The notes: generated by a model not told the origin, from the sequence alone. Positions 53,735 to 63,708 are shown, counted from the stretch's first letter. The stretch is 64,000 nt of DNA from Salinicola sp. (GCA_002695065.1 NZNW01000132.1:1-64000); one strand, 5' to 3'. Program-made: numbers and translations.

Positions 53735-54858
53735 TGTACGTTGCCGTCAAGGGAGGCGAGCAGGCCATCGCCAACGCCCACCGCTGGCTGGCCGACCGCC
53801 GTCGCGGCGATCGCGATCGCCCGGAACTCGAGGTCGCCCAGATCGGCGATCAGCTGCGCCTGGCCGTCGACCGGGTGATGAGCGAAGCCTCGCTCTATGA
53901 TCCTGAACTCGCCGCGCTGGCGTTCAAGCAGGCCAGCGGCGATCTCACCGAAGCGGTGTTCCTGCTGCGGGCCTATCGCACCACGCTACCGCGACTGGCG
54001 GTCAGCGAGCCGCTCGACACCGCCCGCATGCGCATCGAACGCCGCATCAGCGCCACCTACAAGGACATTCCCGGCGGCCAGATCCTGGGCCCGACCTACG
54101 ACTACACCCACCGCCTGCTCGATTTCCTCCAGCTGGCCGGCGCCGAGGTACCGCCTGCCGAGACCCGGGACGACGTGACCGACGCCGAGCCATGCCCGCA
54201 GATTCTCGAACTGCTCAACGACGAGGGGCTGGTGGAGCAGGAGATCGACGACGGCCGCGAGCCCATGGATATCACCCGCGATCCGCCGGATTACCCGATG
54301 GACCGCGCCGCTCGGCTGCAGATGCTGGCCCGTGGCGACGAGGGCTACCTGCTGGCGCTGGGTTACTCCACCCAGCGCGGCTACGGCCGCAACCACCCGT
54401 TTGCCGGCGAGATTCGCCTGGGCCAGGTGGAGGTCGAGATCCACGTCGACGAGTGGGACGAGACCATCTGCGTCGGCGAGATCGCGCTGAGCGAGTGCCA
54501 GATGATCAACCAGTTCGGCGGCTCGCGCGAGGCCGCACCGCAGTTCACGCGAGGTTACGGCCTCGCCTTCGGCCACAACGAGCGCAAGACCATGGCCATG
54601 GCGCTGGTCGACCGCGCCCTGCGCGCCGAGGAGCTGGGCGAGCCGATCATCGGCCCCGCCCAGCAGGCGGAGTTCGTGCTGGCCCACGCCGACAGCGTCG
54701 ACGCCTCCGGCTTCGTCTCGCATCTGAAGCTGCCGCACTACGTCGACTTCCAGTCCGAGCTCGATCTGCTCAGACGCCTGCGCCGCGAACATGCCGCGCG
54801 TCAGGCGGAACTCGACAGCGCTCGTGATACGGCCAGCCCCCAACCGAAGGAGCGTTGA
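53734..54858 (+). CDS. phnI: Phosphonate C-P lyase subunit PhnI
   Basis: PhnI is the nucleosidase subunit that replaces the adenine of ATP with phosphonate. This 374-residue protein begins MYVAVKGGEQAIANAHRWL, the family N-terminus, and has FGHNERKTMAMALVDRAL and HADSVDASGFVSHLKLPHYVDFQSEL near the end. GGGAGG precedes the start. It is coupled to phnH and followed by phnJ after one base. Confidence 0.95.
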   Translation: MYVAVKGGEQAIANAHRWLADRRRGDRDRPELEVAQIGDQLRLAVDRVMSEASLYDPELAALAFKQASGDLTEAVFLLRAYRTTLPRLAVSEPLDTARMRIERRISATYKDIPGGQILGPTYDYTHRLLDFLQLAGAEVPPAETRDDVTDAEPCPQILELLNDEGLVEQEIDDGREPMDITRDPPDYPMDRAARLQMLARGDEGYLLALGYSTQRGYGRNHPFAGEIRLGQVEVEIHVDEWDETICVGEIALSECQMINQFGGSREAAPQFTRGYGLAFGHNERKTMAMALVDRALRAEELGEPIIGPAQQAEFVLAHADSVDASGFVSHLKLPHYVDFQSELDLLRRLRREHAARQAELDSARDTASPQPKER

Positions 54859-54859
54859 T

Positions 54860-55693
54860 ATGGACGGGTACAATTTCGCCTACCTCGACGAACAGACGAA
54901 AAGAATGATCCGCCGCGCGCTGCTCAAGGCGGTGGCGATCCCCGGCTACCAGGTGCCGTTCGGCGGCCGCGAGATGCCGATGCCCTATGGCTGGGGCACC
55001 GGTGGCGTGCAGCTCACCGCCAGCATTCTGGGCGCCGACGACATTCTCAAGGTGATCGACCAGGGCGCCGACGACACCACCAATGCGGTCAGCATCCGCC
55101 ACTTCTTCCAGCGTGTCGCCGGCGTCGAGACCACCACCGCGACCACCGCGGCGGATGTGATCCAGACCCGCCACCGGATTCCCGAAACCCCGCTGCGCGC
55201 CGGCCAGATTCTGGTGTTCCAGGTGCCGATCCCCGAGCCGCTGCGCTTCATCGAACCCAGCGAGCAGGAGACCCGACTGATGCACGCGCTGGAAGAGTAC
55301 GGCGTGATGCACGTCAAGCTCTACGAGGACATCGCCCGCTACGGGCATATCGCGACCACCTACGCCTATCCGGTCAAGGTGGACGGTCGCTACGTGATGG
55401 ACCCGTCGCCGATCCCCAAGTTCGACAACCCCAAGCTCGACGGCAACCCGGCACTGATGCTGTTCGGCGCCGGGCGCGAGAAGCGGCTCTACGCGATCCC
55501 GCCCCATACCCGGGTCGAGAGTCTCGACTTCGAGGACCATCCGTTCGAGATCCAGCGCTGGGAGCACAGCTGCGCGCTGTGCGGCAGCGACCGCAGCTAT
55601 CTCGACGAAGTGATCACCGACGACAAGGGCGGGCGGATGTTCGTCTGCTCCGATACCGACTACTGCCAGACCCGGCGGGGAGAAGTGGCATGA
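54860..55693 (+). CDS. phnJ: Carbon-phosphorus lyase catalytic subunit PhnJ
   Basis: PhnJ is the radical SAM enzyme that breaks the C-P bond, releasing the alkane and ribosyl cyclic phosphate. The 277-residue protein has the unusual C-terminal cluster motif: C238, C241 and C263 bind the iron-sulfur cluster and C269 is the catalytic cysteine, with the same spacing as E. coli (241, 244, 266, 272). YGWGTGGVQLTASILG is conserved. GAAGGAGCG lies before the ATG. All catalytic residues are present. Confidence 0.97.
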   Translation: MDGYNFAYLDEQTKRMIRRALLKAVAIPGYQVPFGGREMPMPYGWGTGGVQLTASILGADDILKVIDQGADDTTNAVSIRHFFQRVAGVETTTATTAADVIQTRHRIPETPLRAGQILVFQVPIPEPLRFIEPSEQETRLMHALEEYGVMHVKLYEDIARYGHIATTYAYPVKVDGRYVMDPSPIPKFDNPKLDGNPALMLFGAGREKRLYAIPPHTRVESLDFEDHPFEIQRWEHSCALCGSDRSYLDEVITDDKGGRMFVCSDTDYCQTRRGEVA

Positions 55694-56544
55694 AGAAGCC
55701 TCGACTGACACGTCCGGTCCTGCTCGACGTTCAGGACATCACCCGCCTCTACGGCCCCGCCAAGGGCTGCGAGGCGATCGACTTTCGACTGCACGCCGGG
55801 GAGGTGCTGGGCATCGTCGGCGAATCCGGCTCCGGCAAGTCGACGCTGTTACGCGTGCTTGCCGGGCTGGAAGCGCCGGATGCCGGGCGCGTGGTCTACC
55901 GCCGGCCTTCTAACGAGCCCGAAGCCGCTCGAGCCGGAGAAGGCGTGCTGGATAAGGGAGAGTTGGAGAGGGATGAGGCCGAAATCGACCTCTACGCCAT
56001 CGGCGAGGCGCGTCGCCGGGCGCTGCTGCGCCTCGAGTGGGGTCTGGTGCATCAGAATCCGCGCGACGGCCTGCGCATGGGCGTTTCCGCCGGGGCCAAC
56101 ATCGGCGAACGGCTCATGGCCCAGGGCCAGCGCCACTACGGCCAGCTCCGCGCCACCGGTCAGGAGTGGATGCGCCAGGTCGAGCTCGATCCCGGGCGCA
56201 TCGACGATGCCCCGCGCACCTTTTCCGGCGGCATGCAGCAGCGCCTGCAGATCGCCCGCACCCTGGTCACCCGGCCGCGGCTGGTGTTCATGGACGAGCC
56301 CACCGGTGGGTTGGACGTCTCGGTCCAGGCGCGGCTGCTGGACATGCTGCGCACGCTGGTGAGAAGCCTCGGCCTCTCGGTGGTGCTGGTGACCCACGAT
56401 CTCGCCGTGGCGCGTCTGCTCGCCCACCGGCTGATGGTGATGCGCCGCGGTCAGGTGGTGGAGACCGGCCTCACCGATCAGATTCTCGACGACCCGCAGC
56501 ACGAATATACGCAGCTGCTGGTTTCTTCTGTCCTGACGCCCTGA
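55690..56544 (+). CDS. phnK: Phosphonate C-P lyase ATP-binding subunit PhnK
   Basis: PhnK is an ABC-type ATPase that binds the PhnGHIJ complex. This 284-residue protein has Walker [17 protein letters not shown] (about residues 40-55), signature FSGGMQQRLQIARTL and Walker B LVFMDEPTGGLD. An insert near residues 72-100 (ARAGEGVLDKGELERDEAEID) is longer than in E. coli PhnK (252 residues). Translation is coupled to phnJ (ATGA). Confidence 0.94.
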   Translation: MKKPRLTRPVLLDVQDITRLYGPAKGCEAIDFRLHAGEVLGIVGESGSGKSTLLRVLAGLEAPDAGRVVYRRPSNEPEAARAGEGVLDKGELERDEAEIDLYAIGEARRRALLRLEWGLVHQNPRDGLRMGVSAGANIGERLMAQGQRHYGQLRATGQEWMRQVELDPGRIDDAPRTFSGGMQQRLQIARTLVTRPRLVFMDEPTGGLDVSVQARLLDMLRTLVRSLGLSVVLVTHDLAVARLLAHRLMVMRRGQVVETGLTDQILDDPQHEYTQLLVSSVLTP

Positions 56545-56557
56545 GGGAGGAATTTCA

Positions 56558-57310
56558 ATGCATTCCATGACGAACGCTCGACCTCGCCTCACGGTGAGCG
56601 GGTTGCACAAGCAGTTTCTGCTCCACGGCCAGGGCGGGCTCGAGATCGACGTGATGCGCGATCTCTCGCTGACGCTGCACGCCGGCGAATGCCTGGTCCT
56701 GGCCGGGCGCAGCGGTATCGGCAAGAGCACGCTGTTGAAGATGCTTTACGGCGACTACCGCATCGATCAGGGGCGGATCCGGCTGCATTTCGACGACGGC
56801 GAACTCGACCTCGAGACACTGCCGGCCTACGCCTGGCACGGCCTGCGCCGCGACGTGATCGGCTATGTCAGCCAGTTTCTGCGGGTGGTGCCGCGGGTCG
56901 CCGCCGTCGACGTGGTGATGGAGCCGCTGCTGGCGCGTGGCGCCGACGAAGCCGAGTCGCGCCAGCGGGCCGAGACGCTGCTGGCCCGGCTCAACCTGCC
57001 CGAGCGACTGTGGCAGCTGCCGCCCGGCACCTTCTCCGGCGGCGAGCAGCAGCGCGTCAATATCGCCCGCGGCTTCATCGGCGAGCATCCGCTGCTGCTG
57101 CTGGACGAGCCCACCGCATCGCTGGACGCCGCCAATCGCGACGTGGTGATCGCGCTGATCCATGAGGCCAAGGCGCGCGGTACCGCCATGCTCGGCATCT
57201 TTCACGACGAGGACGTGCGCGAGCGCGTCGCCGACCGCCTGATGCCACTGGATGGCAGCCTGGGCAGCCCAGCCGCCACCAGCCAGTCCTTCCGGGAGAG
57301 CCTGTCATGA
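56558..57310 (+). CDS. phnL: Phosphonate C-P lyase ATP-binding subunit PhnL
   Basis: PhnL is a second ABC-type ATPase of the pathway, needed with PhnGHI for triphosphate formation. The 250-residue protein has Walker A GRSGIGKSTLLKML (about residues 50-63), signature FSGGEQQRVNIARGF and Walker B LLLLDEPTASLD. GAGGGAGG lies upstream of the ATG. The last residues overlap phnM (ATGA). Confidence 0.94.
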   Translation: MHSMTNARPRLTVSGLHKQFLLHGQGGLEIDVMRDLSLTLHAGECLVLAGRSGIGKSTLLKMLYGDYRIDQGRIRLHFDDGELDLETLPAYAWHGLRRDVIGYVSQFLRVVPRVAAVDVVMEPLLARGADEAESRQRAETLLARLNLPERLWQLPPGTFSGGEQQRVNIARGFIGEHPLLLLDEPTASLDAANRDVVIALIHEAKARGTAMLGIFHDEDVRERVADRLMPLDGSLGSPAATSQSFRESLS

Positions 57311-58455
57311 GCGCACAGGAACAGATTCTGACCCACGCCAGATTGGTGCTCGACGACGAGACGATCGACGGCACCCTGGTGATCCGCGATGGCCGGATCG
57401 CCGCCATCGATCACGGTGCGAGCCAGACAGCGGGCGCCATCGACTGCGAGGGCGACCTTGTGCTGCCGGGGCTGGTCGAGCTGCACACCGACAACATGGA
57501 GAAGTACTTCCAGCCGCGGCCCAAGGTCGAGTGGCCGAGTCTCCAGGCCGCGCTGGCCCATGATGCCCAGATGGCGGCCAGCGGCATCACCACCGTGTTC
57601 GATGCGGTCTCGGTGGGCGATGTCGACGAGCAGAGCATGCGTCACGGCGCACTCGACGAGATGTGCCATGCCCTGTCGCGGATCGCTCGCGACGGTCTGG
57701 CGCGGGTCGATCATCGCCTTCACCTGCGCTGCGAGGTGAGCCACCCCAACACGCTGGCGCGGTTCGAAGAGCTGTCGTCATCACCGCTGCTGGGGCTGGT
57801 GTCGCTGATGGATCACGCTCCCGGACAGCGCCAATTCGCCAGCCTCGAGGCGTATCGCGTCTACTATCAGGGCAAGTACAAGCTCGACGACGCGGCAATG
57901 AATGCCTTCATGGCATCCCAGATCGACAACAGTCAGCGCTACAGCGCCGAGCATCGTCGCGCCATTGCCGCGATCTGTCGCGAGCGCGGTCTGGCGATCG
58001 CCAGCCACGACGACGCCACCGTCGAGCATGTCGCCGAAAGTCATGAGTACGGCACCCGGGTCGCGGAGTTTCCCACCACCCGCGAAGCGGCCGAGGCCTC
58101 CCACCGGGCCGGCATGGCGGTGATGATGGGCGCGCCCAACGTGGTTCGCGGCGGCTCCCACTCCGGCAATATCGCCGCCGCCGAGCTGGTCGAACTGGGT
58201 GTGCTAGATATCCTGTCGTCGGATTACTACCCGGCGGCGCTGCTCGACGCCGTATTCCGGGTTGCAGCGATGGAGAACGACTACGCCTTGCCCCGTGCCG
58301 TTGCCACCGCGACCCGCATACCGGCCGAAGCGGTAGGGCTCGGCGATCGCGGGCGGTTGGTGCCGGGGCTGCGCGCCGATCTATTGCGGGTGCGGCTGAT
58401 CGACGATCATCCCATCCTGAGACGAGTGTGGACCGCCGGTCAGCAGGTTCATTGA
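57307..58455 (+). CDS. phnM: Ribose 1-methylphosphonate 5-triphosphate diphosphatase PhnM
   Basis: PhnM removes diphosphate from the phosphonate nucleotide intermediate before PhnJ acts. This 382-residue amidohydrolase has metal ligands in LVELHTDNMEKYFQPRP (His and carboxylated-lysine region), IASHDDATVEHVAES and DILSSDYYPAALLDA with the catalytic aspartate. Length fits E. coli PhnM (378). It follows phnL with a 4-base overlap. Confidence 0.95.
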   Translation: MSAQEQILTHARLVLDDETIDGTLVIRDGRIAAIDHGASQTAGAIDCEGDLVLPGLVELHTDNMEKYFQPRPKVEWPSLQAALAHDAQMAASGITTVFDAVSVGDVDEQSMRHGALDEMCHALSRIARDGLARVDHRLHLRCEVSHPNTLARFEELSSSPLLGLVSLMDHAPGQRQFASLEAYRVYYQGKYKLDDAAMNAFMASQIDNSQRYSAEHRRAIAAICRERGLAIASHDDATVEHVAESHEYGTRVAEFPTTREAAEASHRAGMAVMMGAPNVVRGGSHSGNIAAAELVELGVLDILSSDYYPAALLDAVFRVAAMENDYALPRAVATATRIPAEAVGLGDRGRLVPGLRADLLRVRLIDDHPILRRVWTAGQQVH

Positions 58456-58480
58456 TGGCGTATTTTCCGAGAGGTCCGAG

Positions 58481-59032
58481 ATGTCGCGTCTGATCTACGT
58501 CATGGGCGCCAGCGGCGTCGGCAAGGACAGCCTGCTGCGCGAGCTGGCACGGCGTCGCCCGGACGCGCTGGTGGCGCATCGCTATATCACCCGGGCCAGC
58601 AGCGGGGCGGAGAACTGTATCGAACTCTCCCGCGAGGCATTCCACTGGCGCCGCGAGCGGGGGCTGTTCTGCCTTTCTTGGCGCGCGCACGGGCTCGACT
58701 ACGGCGTCGGCATCGAGATCGAGACGTGGCTGACGGCGGGGCACACGGTGGTGATCAACGGCAGCCGCCGCGCGCTGGTCAAGGCGCACGAGCGATTCGG
58801 CGAATCGCTGTTGCCGGTGTTAGTGGTGGCGGACGCCGAGGTGCTGCGCCGGCGTCTGAACGCTCGCGGACGCGAGACGCCGGCCGAGATCGAGGCGCGG
58901 CTGGCGCGAAGCTGCGAGGAGGAGGCGCTTTCCGGGGTCGCACGCATCGATAACGGCGGCGAGCTGGCGGAGGGCGTGAAGGCGCTCGAAGCCTGGCTCG
59001 ATGCCGCACCCGTATCGGACGATCCGGCGTGA
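58481..59032 (+). CDS. phnN: Ribose 1,5-bisphosphate phosphokinase PhnN
   Basis: PhnN phosphorylates ribose 1,5-bisphosphate to PRPP, the salvage end of the pathway. The 183-residue P-loop kinase has GASGVGKDSLLRELA (about residues 8-22), HRYITRASSGAEN and a guanylate-kinase-like fold, with VINGSRRALVKA as a further conserved segment. AGAGGTCCGAG precedes the ATG. The stop overlaps the GTG start of phnP. Confidence 0.93.
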   Translation: MSRLIYVMGASGVGKDSLLRELARRRPDALVAHRYITRASSGAENCIELSREAFHWRRERGLFCLSWRAHGLDYGVGIEIETWLTAGHTVVINGSRRALVKAHERFGESLLPVLVVADAEVLRRRLNARGRETPAEIEARLARSCEEEALSGVARIDNGGELAEGVKALEAWLDAAPVSDDPA

Positions 59033-59808
59033 AGCTGCGCTTCGCCGGCACCGGCGACAGCGCCCAGGTGCCTTGTTTCGGCTGCGACTGCCCGGCGTGC
59101 CAGCGCGCGCGGCTGCTGAGCAACCACCGCCGCGAGCCCTGCGCCGGCGAGATCGAGCTCGATGGGGAGCTGATCCTGATCGACGCCGGGCGCATGGATC
59201 TGGCCGCCCGCTGCGAGCGTCAGCGCCCGGCAGCGATTCTGCTCACGCACTATCATGCCGATCATGTGCAGGGGCTTCTGCATCTGCGCTGGGGGCGGGG
59301 CGAATCGATTCCGGTCCATGGTCCGAAAGATCCTCAAGGCTGCGCCGACCTGCACAGGAACCCCGGCATTCTCGACTTCCAGCCCGGCCTCAAGCCGTTT
59401 CGGCCTCTGGTGCTGGGCCGGCTCGAGGTCACGCCGCTGCCGCTCAATCACAGCAAGCCGACGCTGGGCTATGCGATCGAAGACGGCGTCAATCGGGTCG
59501 CCTGGCTGTGCGATACCGTGGGCCTGCCCGGCGCCACCGAGCGCTTCCTGACCCAATGGCAGCCTCACGGCGTGGTGATCGACGCCACTCATCCCGACGC
59601 TTATGACTCCCCGAATCCGGAGTCTCGCGCCGCGCCCCGCAATCACAACAACGTCGCCATGGCGCTGGAGATCATCGAACGTCTAGGCCCTTCTCGGGCC
59701 TGGCTGACCCATATCAGTCACGAGCTGGATGCCGACTTCATGGCGACTTCCCGAATCCTGCCGGCAGGCGTCGAGATGGCTTGTGACAACCTGGAGATTC
59801 CGTTCTGA
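59029..59808 (+). CDS. phnP: Phosphoribosyl 1,2-cyclic phosphate phosphodiesterase PhnP
   Basis: PhnP opens the cyclic phosphate produced by PhnJ to ribose 1,5-bisphosphate. This 259-residue metallo-beta-lactamase-fold enzyme has HYHADHVQGLL (metal motif HxHxDH), the structural zinc cysteines in CFGCDCPACQRAR and VIDATHPD with later His in LTHISHELD. The start is GTG, overlapping the phnN stop (GTGA). It ends the operon; phnO, the acetyltransferase, is absent. Confidence 0.93.
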   Translation: MKLRFAGTGDSAQVPCFGCDCPACQRARLLSNHRREPCAGEIELDGELILIDAGRMDLAARCERQRPAAILLTHYHADHVQGLLHLRWGRGESIPVHGPKDPQGCADLHRNPGILDFQPGLKPFRPLVLGRLEVTPLPLNHSKPTLGYAIEDGVNRVAWLCDTVGLPGATERFLTQWQPHGVVIDATHPDAYDSPNPESRAAPRNHNNVAMALEIIERLGPSRAWLTHISHELDADFMATSRILPAGVEMACDNLEIPF

Positions 59809-59816
59809 ACGCAGGT

Positions 59817-60347
59817 TCAAGGAGCGCTACCACCGCCAGCCAGCGTTCGATAGTGCGAGCCGCCGCCGCCGAGCTGCGATTCCACCAGGGCCAGATGGTC
59901 GAAACGCCAGCGGATCCGGGTGGACAGCCGTGAAACCGTGGCCGCGTGGTCGGCCTGGCGAACCAGGCTGACGTGCGGGGTGAATTCACGTTGCGGTGAG
60001 GTAAAACCGTGACGGCCCAGCGCCCGCCAGAGTTCGGCGTTGAGCGTCGTGAGTTCGGCATTGGGTGTCCGGCTGCCGGCCCAGACGATGCGGGGCTGGG
60101 GGAAATGGCCGAGTCGATCCAGCGTCCACTCGCCGTCTAGCGTCGGCCACGCTCGGGTCAGATCGACGAGCGCCTCCAGCCGCGAGGCATCGACGCCGCC
60201 CAGAAACGCCAGCGTGATATGCATGTTCTCCGCCGGCAGCGGATAACCGCCGCATTGCGGTGCCAGGCGTTCAGCTTCCGCAGCGAGAGCCCGACGACTG
60301 GTGTCGTCGGGCCACAGGGAGAAGAAGAGTCGGCGCGGAACGGTCAC
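59817..60347 (-). CDS. thpR: RNA 2',3'-cyclic phosphodiesterase ThpR
   Basis: This 176-residue 2H-family protein carries both catalytic motifs, H-x-T in MHITLAFLG (about residues 42-50) and H-x-S in HVSLVR (about 124-129). E. coli ThpR hydrolyses 2',3'-cyclic phosphates of RNA and joins tRNA halves in vitro. A short repeat (NAELTTLNAEL, about 96-106) is encoded by a 21-bp imperfect duplication. It is convergent with phnP, 8 bases away, and may be unrelated to phosphonate use although both deal with cyclic phosphates. Confidence 0.88.
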   Translation of the reverse strand: MTVPRRLFFSLWPDDTSRRALAAEAERLAPQCGGYPLPAENMHITLAFLGGVDASRLEALVDLTRAWPTLDGEWTLDRLGHFPQPRIVWAGSRTPNAELTTLNAELWRALGRHGFTSPQREFTPHVSLVRQADHAATVSRLSTRIRWRFDHLALVESQLGGGGSHYRTLAGGGSAP

Positions 60348-60422
60348 AATGTCGGCTCCCGGTGGCGTTGCCAGCAGGGTGACGCATCAGCCCTTCCTTG
60401 CCAACGGGTTGGCGGCTCCCGA

Positions 60423-63400
60423 TCAGGCAGGATCGCTGTGCGGCCGGTGATCCTCGCCTTCCATCGTCGAGCCGTGATCCTGGCTGAGCGGACCGGCCAG
60501 CTTGCGCAGCGCCACGTAGAAGACTGGCGTCAGGAACAGGCCGAACAGGGTCACGCCGAGCATCCCGGCGAACACCGCGATGCCCAGGGCCTGGCGTACT
60601 TCGGCGCCGGCGCCGTGTCCCAGCGCCAGCGGTATCACCGCGGCGGTGAAGGTGATCGAGGTCATGATGATCGGGCGCAGCCGCAGCCGACAGGCTTCCA
60701 GTGCCGCTTCCACCACGCTGCGACCCTGGAACTCGAGCTCGCGGGCGAATTCGACGATCAGGATGGCGTTCTTGCAGGCCAGCCCGATCAGCACCACCAG
60801 CCCCACCTGGACGAAGACGTTGGTATCGCCGCCGGAGATCCTGACGCCGACCAGCGCCGACAGCAGACACATCGGCACGATCAGGATCACCGCCAGCGGC
60901 AACGTCCAGCTCTCGTAGAGCGCGGCCAGCACCAGGAACACCAGCAGCACCGCCAGCGGGAACACCACCAGCGCGGCATTGCCCTGGGTGAACTGCTGAT
61001 AACTCAAATCGGTCCATTCGAAGTCGATGCCATCTGGCAGCACGCGCTCGCCGATATCGGACAGAACGCTCATCGCCTGAGGCGAGGAGAGCACCCGAGG
61101 ATCGGCTTCGCCGGCCAGATCCGCCGCCGGGTAGCCGTTGAAGCGCAGCACCGGATCGGGGCCGAAGCTCTGGTGGATATCGATCATCGAGCCGATCGGC
61201 ACCATCTCGCCCTGGGCGTTGCGGGTGCGCAGCCGGGCGATATCCTCGACGCTGTCGCGATAGGGGGCGTCGGCCTGGGCGATCACCTGCCAGGTACGGC
61301 CGAAATTGTTGAAATCGTTGACGTAAGTGGAGCCAAGATAGGTCTGCAGGGTATCGAACAGGTCGCTCACCGCCACGCCCTGGGTCTTCGCCTTGAGTCG
61401 GTCCACCTCGGCGTCGAGCTGGGGCACGTTGGCCTGGTAGCTGGTGATCGGATAGCTCATCCCCGGCGTCTGCACCACCGCGCCCTGGAAGGCGGTCACC
61501 GCCTCCTGCAGCGGGCCGTAGCCGAGGCCGCCGCGATCCTCGATGAACAGCTGATAGCCGGAGCCGTTGCCGAGACCCAGGATCGGCGGCGGCATGAACG
61601 AGAACGCGATGCCGTCCTTGAGACCGCTGATCTTGCCGGCGATCTCGGCGTTGATCTCCGCCGCGGTGCGGGTGCGCTGATCGAAGGGCTTCAGGGTCAA
61701 AAACGCCAGCCCGGTGTTGGCGGTGTTGGTGAACTGCAGCGCGTTGAGGCCGGGGAACGAGATGGCGTGTTCGACGCCGTCGGTCTCCATGGCGATATCC
61801 ACCACCTGGCGCAGCAGGTCATCGGTACGATCCAGCGAGGCGCCCTCCGGCAGCTTCACGCCGGCGATCAGGTACATCTTGTCCTGGACCGGGATGAACC
61901 CCGGCGGCACCAGCTTGAACAGATAGCCGGTAGTGCCGAGCAGGACCAGGTAGACCACGAATACCGCGCCACGCCGGCGCAGGCTGCCCGAGACCACGCC
62001 CTGGTAGCGATTGGAGCTGGCGTTGAAGAAGCGGTTGAACGGCCGGAACAGCCAGCCGAACAGGAAGTCGATCACCCGGGTCAGACGATCCCTGGGCGCG
62101 TCGTGGGGCTTGAGCAGCATCGCCGCCAGGGCCGGTGACAAGGTCAGCGAGTTGATCGTCGAGATCACCGTCGAGATGGCGATGGTCACCGCGAACTGGC
62201 GGTAGAACTGGCCGGTCACCCCGGAGAGGAACGCCATCGGCACGAACACCGCGCACAGCACCAGGCCGATGGCGACGATCGGCCCGGACACCTCGCGCAT
62301 CGCCTGGTGAGCGGCGGCCCGCGGTGCCAGCCCCTGGCCGATGTTGCGCTCCACGTTCTCCACCACCACGATGGCGTCGTCGACGACGATGCCGATGGCG
62401 AGGACCAGCCCGAACAGGGTCAGGGTGTTGATCGAATATCCCAGCAGCAACAGCACCGCGAAGGTACCCACCACCGAGACCGGCACCGCCAGCAGCGGAA
62501 TCAGCGAGGCGCGCCAGGTCTGCAGGAACAGCGTCACCACCAGCACCACCAGCAGTATCGCCTCCAGCAGGGTCTGGATCACCGAGCGGATCGAGTCGGT
62601 GACGAACAGGGTGGTGTCGTAGACGGTGCGATACTCCACCCCCGGCGGGAACTGGGTGGCCAGCTCGTCCATGGTTCGGATCACCTGGTCGCGGATCTGC
62701 AGGGCGTTGGCGCCGGGCGACTGGAAGATGCCGATCGCCACCGCATCCTTGCCGTCGAGGCTGGCGCGCAGGGTGTAGTCGCCCGCGCCCATCTCGAGCC
62801 GAGCGACATCGCGAAGCCGCAGGACTTCGCCATCCTCGCCGACGTTGAGCACGATGTTGCCGAACTCCTGCTCGGTGGACAGGCGGCCCTTGGCGTTGAT
62901 CAGGGTGAGGAAGTCGCTGTGGGGCATCGGCTCGGCGCCGATCTGGCCGGCGGAGACCTGGACGTTCTGTTCGCGCATGGCGTCGACCACGTCGCCGGCG
63001 GTGAGGCCGTGGGAAGCGATGCGATCGGGGTCCAGCCAGGCGCGCATGGCGTAATCGCCGCCGCCGAACAGCTGCGCCTCGCCGACGCCGGAGATCTTCG
63101 CCAGCTGGTCGCGCACGTGCAGGCGGGCGTAGTTGCGCAGGTAGAGGGTATCGTAGCTGTCATCCGGCGAGACCAGGTGCACCACCATCAGGAAGGTGGG
63201 GGACTGCTTCTGGGTGGTCACGCCCTGTCGCCTCACCGCTTCCGGCAACCGCGCCAGCGCCTGGCTGACCCGGTTCTGGACGCGCACGGTGGCCTGTTCG
63301 GGATCCGTCCCGGGCTGGAAGGTGATGGTCATCTGCAAGACGCCATCGGAGCCGGCCACGGACTTGTAGTACATCATGTCCTCGACGCCGGTGATCGCCT

Positions 63401-63605
63401 CCTCCAGCGGCGTCGCCACGGTTTCCGCGATCTCCTTGGGGTTGGCACCCGGGTAGGTGGTGCGCACCAGCACCGAGGGCGGCACCACCTCCGGGTACTC
63501 GCCGATCGGCAGATTGGGGATGGAGATCACCCCCACCGCGAAGATGACGATGGAGAGCACCGCCGCGAAGATCGGCCGGTCGACGAAAAAGCGGGAAAAA
63601 TTCAT
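60423..63605 (-). CDS. RND-type multidrug efflux pump inner-membrane transporter (HAE1, MexF-like)
   Basis: This 1060-residue transporter has the RND layout of twelve helices with two large periplasmic loops. It begins MNFSRFFVDRPIFAAVLSIV, and helix 4 carries the proton-relay acids (VVDDAIVVVENVERN). GQGLAPRAAAHQAMREVSGPIVAIGLVL, in part, is conserved. The sequence GVTTQKQSPTFLMVVHLVSPD and others resemble MexF/OqxB more than MexB. The ATG at 63605 has AGGAG 9 bases upstream; an earlier in-frame start lacks homology. The adaptor gene is just upstream on the same strand. The outer-membrane component is not in this window. Confidence 0.92.
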   Translation of the reverse strand: MNFSRFFVDRPIFAAVLSIVIFAVGVISIPNLPIGEYPEVVPPSVLVRTTYPGANPKEIAETVATPLEEAITGVEDMMYYKSVAGSDGVLQMTITFQPGTDPEQATVRVQNRVSQALARLPEAVRRQGVTTQKQSPTFLMVVHLVSPDDSYDTLYLRNYARLHVRDQLAKISGVGEAQLFGGGDYAMRAWLDPDRIASHGLTAGDVVDAMREQNVQVSAGQIGAEPMPHSDFLTLINAKGRLSTEQEFGNIVLNVGEDGEVLRLRDVARLEMGAGDYTLRASLDGKDAVAIGIFQSPGANALQIRDQVIRTMDELATQFPPGVEYRTVYDTTLFVTDSIRSVIQTLLEAILLVVLVVTLFLQTWRASLIPLLAVPVSVVGTFAVLLLLGYSINTLTLFGLVLAIGIVVDDAIVVVENVERNIGQGLAPRAAAHQAMREVSGPIVAIGLVLCAVFVPMAFLSGVTGQFYRQFAVTIAISTVISTINSLTLSPALAAMLLKPHDAPRDRLTRVIDFLFGWLFRPFNRFFNASSNRYQGVVSGSLRRRGAVFVVYLVLLGTTGYLFKLVPPGFIPVQDKMYLIAGVKLPEGASLDRTDDLLRQVVDIAMETDGVEHAISFPGLNALQFTNTANTGLAFLTLKPFDQRTRTAAEINAEIAGKISGLKDGIAFSFMPPPILGLGNGSGYQLFIEDRGGLGYGPLQEAVTAFQGAVVQTPGMSYPITSYQANVPQLDAEVDRLKAKTQGVAVSDLFDTLQTYLGSTYVNDFNNFGRTWQVIAQADAPYRDSVEDIARLRTRNAQGEMVPIGSMIDIHQSFGPDPVLRFNGYPAADLAGEADPRVLSSPQAMSVLSDIGERVLPDGIDFEWTDLSYQQFTQGNAALVVFPLAVLLVFLVLAALYESWTLPLAVILIVPMCLLSALVGVRISGGDTNVFVQVGLVVLIGLACKNAILIVEFARELEFQGRSVVEAALEACRLRLRPIIMTSITFTAAVIPLALGHGAGAEVRQALGIAVFAGMLGVTLFGLFLTPVFYVALRKLAGPLSQDHGSTMEGEDHRPHSDPA

Positions 63606-63708
63606 GACAGAGGCTCCTGGGCGGCGGGGACGATGCCCGCCGCGTCTTGTCATTCAGAGGAGAGAAGGGCTTCAGGAAGCGTTGGGTGGATCGCCGTGCG
63701 GCGCCGCC

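Noticed and set aside
60031-60072. 21-bp repeat in thpR as a mobile element.
   Set aside because: It is an imperfect two-copy duplication within the coding region and is explained by simple slippage.
60219-62138. A long plus-strand open frame over the RND pump gene.
   Set aside because: Its translation is low-complexity (Gln/His/Arg/Gly-rich) and it lies wholly over a well-supported RND gene on the other strand.
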